8,290 nucleotides of DNA from Gaiellasilicea sp051005735. GTDB lineage: Bacteria > Actinomycetota > Thermoleophilia > Gaiellales > Gaiellaceae. The position numbers and the translations under genes are program-made. Positions within the stretch are counted from its first letter, which is position 1; every line of letters starts with the position of its first letter. Below are positions 1 through 6,800 of this stretch, one piece after another. The DNA is taken from the NCBI GenBank assembly GCA_051005735.1, contig JBPCJB010000124.1, forward strand, positions 1 to 8,290, read 5' to 3'. Under the pieces are notes generated by a model. That model searched no databases and was not told the DNA's origin. It saw only the letters and a program-made list of their open reading frames with translations.

Positions 1-2575
1 CCCGGTCGAGCGAGAGCGCCTGCGCGCGCCGCTCGGCGGGCGGAGTGTCGTCCTCGTACATGTAGGTCGCGACGTAGTCGAAGAGGAGCGACGAGGCGAA
101 CGGCGAGGCGGAGCTCGTCTCCACCTCCACGACGTCGAGCTCGCGCGTCTGCATTCCCTGGAGGATCTGCTTCAGCGCGGGCAGGTCGAAGACGTCCTGA
201 AGGCACTCCCTGTAGGTCTCGAGCACGATCGGGAAGGAGCCGTACTTGCGTGCGACCTGGAGCAGGTTCTGCGCCTTCAGCCGCTGCTGCCAGAGCGGGG
301 TCCGCTGGCCGGGCCGCCGGCGCGGGATCAGGAGCGCGCGCGATGCGTTCTCGCGGAAGCGCGCGCCGAAGAGCGCGGTCTGTCCCACCTCCGAGACGAC
401 GAGCTCCTCGAGCTCGTCCGGGGCGAGCAGCAGGTCGGCGAGCGGCGGCGTCGCGGCGGCGTCGGGCAGGTGAAGCGCGATTCCGTCGTCCGACCAGATC
501 GACTGCGCCTCGATCCCAAGCGAGTCGCGCAGCCGCGCAGTCAGCGCCATCCCCCAGGGGGCGTGCACGCGGCCGCCGAAGGGGGTGAGGATGCAGACGC
601 GCCAGTCGCCGATCTCGTCGCGGAAGCGCTCGACGACGATCGTGCGGTCGGAGGGAACGGCGCCGGTGGCGGCCTCCTGCTCGCGGAGGTAGGTGAGGAG
701 GTTTTTCGCCGCGCGGGGATCGAGGAAGAAGTCGTCCTGAAGGCGCTTGTCGGCCTTCGCGTCGGAGAGCGCGACGAGCTCGCGGCTGGCGGCGCCGATC
801 TTCTCGCCGAGCTCGTACGGGCGCCCGACGCCCTCGCCCTTCCAGAACGGAATCGCGCCCGGAGCGCCCGGAGCGGGCGAGACGAGCACGCGATCGCGCG
901 TGATCTCCTCGATCCGCCACGTCGAGGCCCCGAGCATGAAGGTCTGGCCCTGCCGAGCCTCGTAGACCATCTCCTCGTCGAGCTCGCCGACCCGGCCGCC
1001 CCCGCCGACGAGGTGGACGCCGAAGAGGCCGCGATCCGGGATCGTGCCCGCGTTCGTGATCGCGAGCCGCTGGGCGCAGGTGCGGCCGCGGATCGTCCCG
1101 ACGGTGCGATCCCAGACGATCCGCGGGCGCAGCTCGGCGAACTCGTCCGACGGATAACGCCCGGCGAGCATGTCGAGCACGTTCTCGAGCTGCCCGCGCG
1201 AGAGATCCGAGAACGGATACGCCCCGCGCAGGAGCGCGTGTAGGTCGTGGATCGCAATCTCGGCGTCGGCTGCGATTGCGACGATCTGCTGCGCGAGCAC
1301 ATCCAAAGGATTCCTCGGGATCGCCGTCTCCTCGATCGCGCCCTCGCGCATCGCGCGAGCGACAACCGCGCACTCGAGCAGGTCGGCGCGGAACTTCGGG
1401 AAGATGCGGCCCTTCGAGACAGAGCCGAGCTCGTGCCCCGCCCGGCCGACACGCTGAAGGCCACGCGCGACCGACTTCGGGCTCTCGACCTGGATCACGA
1501 GGTCGACGGCGCCCATGTCGATCCCGAGCTCGAGGCTCGACGTCGCGACGAGGCATGGGATCCGCCCCGCCTTCAAGAGCTCCTCGATCTCGACTCGCTG
1601 CTCACGCGCGAGCGAGCCGTGATGCGCCCGCGCGACCTCTGCTGGTCCTTCGGCGCCGGCGTCCGCCTGGGCAAGCTCGTTGAGCCGAAGCGCGAGTCGC
1701 TCGGCGAGGCGGCGGTTGTTGACGAAGACGATCGTGGAGCGATGCTCACGGACGAGCTCGAGCAGCGCCGGATAGATCGAGGGCCAGATCGAGGCTGTCC
1801 CGCCAAGGACTGGCCCGCCCTCGCTGCTCACGGCGAGGTGGCTCCCGTCAGCCTCGGGCGGGTTCTCGTAGGCGCGGCCGCCCGGCTCGCGCATGTCCTC
1901 GACGGGGACGACGATCTGAAGGTCGAGCTCCTTGCGCGTCCCTGCATCGACGATCCGGATCGGGCGATCGCCGGAGACGAAGCGGCCGATCTCCTCGATC
2001 GGGCGCTGGGTCGCCGACAAGCCGATGCGTTGCACCGGTTTGGCCACGAGCGCATCCAGGCGTTCGAGGCTCAGGGCGAGATGCGCGCCTCGCTTCGTCC
2101 CGGCGACGGCATGGACCTCGTCGACGATCACGGTCTCGATCGTGCGGAGCAGCTCGCGCGCCTGCGAGGTCAGGAGGAGGAAGAGCGACTCGGGGGTCGT
2201 GATCAGGATGTCCGGTGCGCTCCGCAGCATCGCCTGGCGCTCCTTCTGCGGCGTGTCCCCGGTGCGGACGCCGACACGAAGCTCGGAGCGAAGCCCGGCG
2301 AGTGGGCCGCGGAGGTTTCGCTCGACGTCGTAGTTGAGCGCCTTCAGCGGCGAGATGTAGAGGAGGCGGAGGCCCGCGCTCGGGCTCTGGTCGAGCCGGT
2401 CGATCCCGTAGAGGAACGCCGCGAGCGTCTTGCCCGAGCCCGTCGGGGCCTGGATCAGGACGTGCTCGCCGCTCGCGATCGCCGGCCAGCCGGCCGCCTG
2501 CGCGGGCGTCGGTGCGGCGAACGCCTGCTCGAACCAGGCTCTCGTTTTCGGGGAGAAGGGCGCGAGCGGGTCCAT
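1..2575 (-). CDS. lhr: Lhr-family ATP-dependent DNA helicase, N-terminal 858 residues (3' end beyond window)
   Basis: This is a superfamily 2 helicase of the Lhr (large helicase-related) group, ATP-driven 3'-to-5' translocases linked to DNA repair in bacteria. It reads from an ATG at 2575 without a stop to the left edge. Motifs in order: PTPAQ near residue 22, Walker A APTGSGKT 43-50, ISPLKAL near 76, TPESL near 125, DEVH box 152-155, SATQ 187-190, IVFVNNRR near 284, ELGIDMG 349-355, and QRVGRAGH 374-381. DEVH and SATQ are the Lhr variants of motifs II and III. Beyond the two RecA-like domains come GTIPDRG (510-516) and TFMLG (from 545) of the Lhr core, then an FASSLLF block near 826. Full-length actinobacterial Lhr proteins are about 1500 residues, so much of the C-terminus probably lies outside. 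No frameshift or missing motif is seen. The start is supported by the typical FSP-TRAWFE beginning; there is no good Shine-Dalgarno, so translation may be leaderless. Confidence 0.95.
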   Translation of the reverse strand, partial: MDPLAPFSPKTRAWFEQAFAAPTPAQAAGWPAIASGEHVLIQAPTGSGKTLAAFLYGIDRLDQSPSAGLRLLYISPLKALNYDVERNLRGPLAGLRSELRVGVRTGDTPQKERQAMLRSAPDILITTPESLFLLLTSQARELLRTIETVIVDEVHAVAGTKRGAHLALSLERLDALVAKPVQRIGLSATQRPIEEIGRFVSGDRPIRIVDAGTRKELDLQIVVPVEDMREPGGRAYENPPEADGSHLAVSSEGGPVLGGTASIWPSIYPALLELVREHRSTIVFVNNRRLAERLALRLNELAQADAGAEGPAEVARAHHGSLAREQRVEIEELLKAGRIPCLVATSSLELGIDMGAVDLVIQVESPKSVARGLQRVGRAGHELGSVSKGRIFPKFRADLLECAVVARAMREGAIEETAIPRNPLDVLAQQIVAIAADAEIAIHDLHALLRGAYPFSDLSRGQLENVLDMLAGRYPSDEFAELRPRIVWDRTVGTIRGRTCAQRLAITNAGTIPDRGLFGVHLVGGGGRVGELDEEMVYEARQGQTFMLGASTWRIEEITRDRVLVSPAPGAPGAIPFWKGEGVGRPYELGEKIGAASRELVALSDAKADKRLQDDFFLDPRAAKNLLTYLREQEAATGAVPSDRTIVVERFRDEIGDWRVCILTPFGGRVHAPWGMALTARLRDSLGIEAQSIWSDDGIALHLPDAAATPPLADLLLAPDELEELVVSEVGQTALFGARFRENASRALLIPRRRPGQRTPLWQQRLKAQNLLQVARKYGSFPIVLETYRECLQDVFDLPALKQILQGMQTRELDVVEVETSSASPFASSLLFDYVATYMYEDDTPPAERRAQALSLDR

Positions 2576-2587
2576 GCCCTAAACGTA
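2576..2587 (-). promoter_or_regulatory. Possible -10 box for leaderless lhr transcript
   Basis: On the minus strand TACGTT (2582-2587) fits the loose actinobacterial TAnnnT -10 pattern and sits six bases before the helicase ATG. Transcription would then start on or near the A of the start codon, explaining the absence of a convincing Shine-Dalgarno. No clear -35 box is seen at the usual distance. A six-base motif of this kind is easily met by chance. Confidence 0.3.
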
Positions 2588-2626
2588 TCCGCCGGCGGGT
2601 GGGATTCCGCAGCCGCGGCGGCCGGA

Positions 2627-2788
2627 TCAGGCGAGCAGGTAGACGGCGAAGGCGATCCCGAGCACGATCGCCACGAGCGTGCCCACGGCCAGCGCCACAC
2701 CGGAGATCGCAAGCGCCGGCGTCCGCTCGCTGCGGCCGCGCTCGGCCTCCTCGGCCAGCTCCTTCGGCTTCTCGATCGGATTTTCCAT
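2627..2788 (-). CDS. Small single-pass membrane protein, unknown function (53 aa)
   Basis: I do not recognise a family. The 53-residue product has a charged N-terminal third rich in Glu, Lys and Arg (residues 1-23) and one hydrophobic helix from about residue 25 to 53 (ALAISGVALAV...IVLGIAFAVYLLA), ending almost directly in the membrane. It is probably a tail-anchored or single-span inner-membrane peptide. It lies 51 bp upstream of the helicase gene on the same strand and is divergent from the borosin-like pair. The ATG at 2788 is preceded by GGAGG with no spacer, too close for a normal Shine-Dalgarno, so the start is uncertain. A GTG at 2806 would add six residues; an ATG at 2899 would add a basic extension crossing the opposite gene's start and is unlikely. 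The hydrophobic segment supports a real gene, but nothing in the sequence says what it does. Confidence 0.55.
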   Translation of the reverse strand: MENPIEKPKELAEEAERGRSERTPALAISGVALAVGTLVAIVLGIAFAVYLLA

Positions 2789-2832
2789 CCTCCGATCTGT
2801 ACCCACCGACCAGCCGTCCACACCTCGCCGCC

Positions 2833-2861
2833 TTGACCGAGAATCGTGCGCTTTGTAGCGT
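2833..2861 (+). promoter_or_regulatory. Promoter of the borosin-like operon
   Basis: TTGACC (2833-2838) matches five of six bases of the sigma-70 -35 consensus. A 17-bp spacer leads to TAGCGT (2856-2861), which fits the actinobacterial TAnnnT -10 form. Transcription would begin near 2868, giving a leader of about 30 bases that contains the ribosome binding site. Both boxes and spacing are seen in the sequence; activity is inferred. Confidence 0.6.
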
Positions 2862-2869
2862 GGGCGCAC
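2846..2869. repeat. Inverted repeat over both -10 boxes, candidate operator
   Basis: GTGCGC (2846-2851) and GCGCAC (2864-2869) form a perfect 6-bp dyad separated by 12 bp, centred at 2857.5. The dyad covers the -10 boxes predicted for both directions and the expected plus-strand start site. This position would suit a repressor. In GC-rich DNA a dyad of this size can arise by chance, so the role is inference. Confidence 0.35.
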
Positions 2870-2881
2870 TGCGAGCGGCAA
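2852..2881 (-). promoter_or_regulatory. Possible divergent promoter for the small membrane protein
   Basis: On the minus strand TTGCCG (2876-2881) is followed after 18 bp by TACAAA (2852-2857). Each matches four of six consensus bases. Start would be near 2845, with a leader of about 57 bases before the ATG at 2788. Its -10 box overlaps the plus-strand -10 box by two bases, so the two promoters could not be occupied at once. Confidence 0.35.
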
Positions 2882-2888
2882 AAGGAGG
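2881..2888 (+). promoter_or_regulatory. Strong ribosome binding site of the precursor gene
   Basis: AAAGGAGG is a near-perfect Shine-Dalgarno with nine bases to the ATG at 2898. It is the strongest such site in the window, fitting a precursor peptide made in excess over its modifying enzyme, and it fixes the start of the 67-residue protein. Confidence 0.75.
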
Positions 2889-2897
2889 CGCGGCACC

Positions 2898-3101
2898 ATG
2901 GCGAAGATCAGGGACTTTCTCGAGCAGCTGGAGCCGAAGACCTACACCGACGAGGAACTTACGCGCCTGGCCAAGGATTTCGGACTGGAGGATAAGAAGC
3001 AGATACCCGCAGTGATCTCGCATGACCTCCACAAGATCAGGAACGAGATCAAGCGCGAGTCCGGCGACCCGAAGGGCGAGCTGCTCCGAGTCGTCATGTG
3101 A
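2898..3101 (+). CDS. Putative split-borosin RiPP precursor peptide (67 aa)
   Basis: The 67-residue product looks like the stand-alone substrate of a borosin backbone N-methyltransferase. Seen: an N-terminal helical part (IRDFLEQL, then DEELTRLAKDFGL at 18-30), a second amphipathic helix with PAVISHDLHKIRNEIK (37-52), a short polar linker ESGDPKG (54-60), and an aliphatic C-terminal tail ELLRVVM (61-67). The pattern DFLxxL...GLxxxxxxAVxxxDLxKIR resembles the small helical binding domain of described split borosin precursors, which are about 70 residues long with the methylated core at the C-terminus. Leu62, Leu63, Val65 and Val66 are plausible methylation sites. Its stop overlaps the methyltransferase start (GTGA). 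Some codons are unlike its neighbours, including ATA and several ending in A or T. The function rests mainly on the partner gene; the peptide alone is too short for firm homology. Otherwise it could be a small regulatory or adaptor protein. Confidence 0.75.
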   Translation: MAKIRDFLEQLEPKTYTDEELTRLAKDFGLEDKKQIPAVISHDLHKIRNEIKRESGDPKGELLRVVM

Positions 3102-3829
3102 TTCCGAGCGGCGGCTCCCTCACCGTCATCGGCACAGGTATCCGCCCGCAGCACCTGACACCCGAGTCTCACCAGGCGCTCCTCGAGGCTGACGACCTCC
3201 TCTATCTCGCAGCCGAGCCCGAAGGCGGCTCGTGGCTCGAGCAACTGCATCCGAACGCGCGCTCCCTGGAGGACTGCTACGTCGAGGGGGAGGAGCGGCG
3301 AACCGCCTACGAGGCGATGGTGGAGGCGATCCTCGAGCCCGTCCGGCAGGGGCGGCGCGTCTGCGCCGCCTTCTACGGCCATCCCGGCGTCTTCGTGACG
3401 CCGTCCCACGAGGCCGTCCGCCGGGCGCGCGCGGAGGGCTTCCCCGCCCGGATGCTCCCCGCCGTGTCCGCGGAGGACTGCCTCTACGCAGACCTCGGGA
3501 TCGACCCCGGTCGCAGCGGCCGCCAGAGCTACGAGGCGACCGACTTTCTCGAGCGCCCGCGACCGATCGACGGGCGGGCCTACCTGATCCTCTGGCAGAT
3601 CAGCGTCGTCGGGGAGCGTCGGACCGTGACGCGCCCGCGCTCCGAGGGGCTTTCGGAACTGGCGGCGGCGCTGCTCGCGCACTATCCGCCGGAGCACGAG
3701 GTCGTGCTCTACGAGGCCTCCCCATACCCGATCGCCGAGGCGATCGTGGAGCGGCTCCCGCTCGCCGCGCTAGCGGATGAGCAGGTCGCGCCCATGGCGA
3801 CGCTCGTCATCCCCCCGCGAGAGCGGTGA
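3098..3829 (+). CDS. Borosin-type peptide backbone alpha-N-methyltransferase
   Basis: This 243-residue protein belongs to the tetrapyrrole methylase fold and most closely recalls OphMA/SonM enzymes, which transfer methyl groups from SAM to backbone amides of a ribosomal peptide. Seen: SLTVIGTGI (7-15) opening the SAM fold, FYGHPGVFVTPSH (92-104), PAVSAEDCLYADLGIDP (121-137), YEATDFL (145-151), LILWQISVVG (163-172), and a closing LVIPPRER. Tyr61, Arg67 and Tyr71 align by spacing (Y-x5-R-x3-Y) with the catalytic Tyr66, Arg72 and Tyr76 of OphMA. Fungal borosins carry the substrate fused at the C-terminus; here the protein stops after the methyltransferase domain, so the substrate must be separate, and the 67-residue peptide upstream fits. 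The start is a GTG inside the preceding stop (GTGA), with no strong ribosome site, implying translational coupling. Cobalamin-pathway methylases share the fold, but lack this block set, and no cobalamin genes are nearby. The 3' end overlaps the opposite gene by 23 bp. Confidence 0.88.
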   Translation: MIPSGGSLTVIGTGIRPQHLTPESHQALLEADDLLYLAAEPEGGSWLEQLHPNARSLEDCYVEGEERRTAYEAMVEAILEPVRQGRRVCAAFYGHPGVFVTPSHEAVRRARAEGFPARMLPAVSAEDCLYADLGIDPGRSGRQSYEATDFLERPRPIDGRAYLILWQISVVGERRTVTRPRSEGLSELAAALLAHYPPEHEVVLYEASPYPIAEAIVERLPLAALADEQVAPMATLVIPPRER

Positions 3830-6800
3830 CGTCCAGCCTGCGGGCTGCGACGAGGTTCCCCTTCGCCTCGTAGAGCGCTACGGCCTCGAGCGCCGCAGCG
3901 GCTGCCTCGTCCTCGCGTCCGGCAAGCCGGAGCACGTCCGCGAGCCGCGAGAGCGCGTCCCCGTGGAGGTTGAGGTAGTCGGTGCCGGCAGCTCTGGAGA
4001 CGGCCTCGCGCGCCAACCGCTCCGCCTCGCCGAAATCGCCGGCGCGTGCCTTGATCGAGGCTCGCGCCGCACGCCAGGCGACGTGTGAGGTGACGTCGAA
4101 GTCCGACGACGCCAGCTCGCTCAGCGACGTGTAGGCGAGCGCCTCGTCGTCCTGCTCCTGCGCGGCGAGCGCCTCCGCGAGATAGGCCGCGACGGTCGAG
4201 AGGTTGCCTTTCTCGCCGATCGCCTCGAGCGTCGCGAGCCCGGCCCGAAACTCGCGCTCGGCGGCGGCAGGGTTGCCGGCGAGGAGCTCGACGGCGCCCG
4301 AATACGTGCGGCCGCCGCCGTGGAGGACCATCAGCCCGCTCTCCTCCAGGATCGCGTGGCTCTGCGCCGCCAGCTCGCGAGCATCGTCGAAGCGGCCCTG
4401 CATGGCGACGAGATAGGCCAGGATCGAGGAGAGCACCGCCTCGAGCGCGCGGTCGCCGCCTCCCTGCTCCTTGAGGCTCTGGCAGCGATCGACCGCCGCG
4501 ACGGCCGGAGTCGGGCCGACGAGCGCCGCCCGACCGAGCGCGGTCAGGAGGAAGAGCACGCGCCGGCGGTCGCCCGAGCGCTCGGCGTAGACAAGAGCCT
4601 CGTCGAGGGCCGACTCCGTCGCCGCGATCCGACACTCGACGAAGTGCGCATGTGCGCGCAGATTGGCGGCCTGGGACGAGCCGGGATCGTCGCCTAGCTC
4701 GGCGAAGACGCCGGCCGCGCGCTCGGCGAGCTCGTGGAACTCGCGGACGTCGCCTTCACCCGTGTAGATGCGCAGGAAGCTGCGCTCGATCAGCGCGTGG
4801 AGCTCGAGCCGGATGTCGCCGGCCGCCGCCGAGCGGCGCACGACTTCCTCCAAGAGCTCCCCCAATCGCCCGAGGCGACCCGTGTCCTTCAGGGCCGCCG
4901 CGAGCTCGAGCAGCCGCTCGAGCGCGCGGCTCTCGGTCGACGCGGGCAGCGCGACGGCGCGCTCGAGCAGGTTGACGGCGGCCGGGCCGTCTCCGCGGGC
5001 CAGCGAGCGGCGGCCCGCCTCGCTGAGCCGCGCGGCCGCCTCCTCGGTCAGCCCGCGATCGGCGCGCCCGAGCTCGCTCCGGTAGCGCGCCGCCTGCTCG
5101 AGGTGGTAACCGACGAGCTCGTTCTCCTCCTCGCGCTCGTCGAGCCACCGCGCCAGCCGCTCGTGCAGGTCGCCGCGGAGCTGCTTCGGCAGCGCCTCGT
5201 ACGCGGCGTCGCGGATCAGCAGGTGACGGAATCGAAACTCGTCGTCTCCGGCAGGGCGGACGAGCTCCTTGCGGACGAGCGCGCCGAGGGCGCCGGCGAT
5301 CCGCGCCGACGACTCCTCGGAGAGGCGCTCGACCGCGCTGCGGCGGAAGCGCTGGCCCTCGACGGCCGCCCGCTCGAGCACCTGCCGCTCCTCGCGAGGG
5401 AGCAGATCGAGCCGGGCGGCGAGGAGCACCTGGATCGAGGGCGGCACCGGCAGCTCCCGCAGCTCGCCGGCGGCCGACCAGCAGCCGTCATCGATCCTGA
5501 TCAGGTCTTCCTCGAGCAGCAACGCCACCATCTCCTCGACGAAGAGCGGGTTGCCGCCGGCCGCCCGTTCGATCCGCGTCGCCAGATCCGCCTGCAACTC
5601 ACCACTGCCGAGCAGGTTGCGGGCAAGCCGGGCGGTCTCGGGCGGCGTGAGCGGCTCGAGGAAGATCGAGGTGGCGTTGTGCTTGCCTCCGCCCCAAGAG
5701 CCGCGCTCGTCGAGCAGCTCCGGTCGCGCCGTGCAGACAACGAGCAGAGGCGCGTCGCGCACCCAGTCGGCAACGTGCTCGATCAGGTCGAGCAGCGTCG
5801 GCTCTGCCCAGTTGACGTCGTCGAAGACGACGACGAGCGGCTGCTCGCGCGCAAGCGCCTCGAACAGCCGGCGAATAGCCCAGAACGCTTCCTCGGGCGT
5901 CCCTCCGGAACCGTCGCGCCCGACGATCGAGGTCACGCGCTCGGCAACGACTTCGGCGTCCGCCCCTCCGACGGCCGCCTCGATCGCGGCGCGCGGGTCG
6001 TCCTCGCCGAAGGCCTGCGCCACGATCTCCGCGATCGGCCGGAACGTGATTCCCTCGCCGTAGGAAAGACAGCTGCCGGTCAGCACCCGGGCGCGCCCGC
6101 CGATCTCGGTCATTCCCTCGGAGAGCAGGCGCGACTTCCCCACCCCCGCAGGGCCGAGGACGGTGAAGAGATGGCAGGTGCGGCCCTGAACGGCGCGCGC
6201 GAACGCGTCCTGCAAGAGCCGACTCTCGCGGCCACGTCCGACCATCGGCGAGCGCAGGCGCGGTGTGCGGGGGCCGGCCGAGTCGAGCGCGAGAAGCCTG
6301 TAGGCCCGCACTGGCTTCGCCTTTCCCTTCAGCGCCAGCGGCTCGAGCGACTCCGCCCGGACGGCGTCGCGGGCGAGTCTGTAGGTGGACTCGGCGACGA
6401 GGATCTCGCCCGGCTCGGCGGCAGCCTCGAGCCTTTGCGCCACGATCACCGAGTCGCCCGTGACGAACGTCTCGGCGCGAGTTGGGTCGCCGGCCACGAC
6501 CTCGCCCGGGCAGACGCCGATCCGGATCTCGAGTCGAACCCCGAACGACTCCTCGAGCTCGTCGTTCAGGACGGCGAGCCGCTCGCGCATCTCGAGCGCC
6601 GCCCGCAGCGCACGCAGCGCGTCGTCCTCGTGCAACACCGGCGTGCCGAAGACGGCCATCACCGCGTCGCCGATGAACTTCTCGACGGTGCCGCCGTGCC
6701 CCACGAGCGCGGCCCGCATCTCGTCGAAGTAGCGCGACATGACCCGGCGCATCACCTCCGGGTCGCGCGCCTCGCCGAGGCTCGTCGAGCCGGTGACGTC

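Noticed and set aside
470..2836. Long plus-strand open frames at 470-1243 and 1247-2836
   Set aside because: They are antisense to the Lhr gene, whose minus frame carries all helicase motifs. The plus products are Arg/Ala/Asp-rich low-complexity sequence with no recognisable domain.
2627..2899. 90-residue version of the small membrane protein
   Set aside because: It would start inside the ATG region of the precursor gene and upstream of its own predicted promoter; its extension is basic low-complexity sequence.
3098..3829. Cobalamin or siroheme pathway methyltransferase
   Set aside because: The fold is shared, but the FYGHPGVFV, SAEDCL and YEATDFL blocks and the Tyr/Arg/Tyr set match borosin enzymes. 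No tetrapyrrole genes are nearby and a precursor-like peptide is coupled to the gene.
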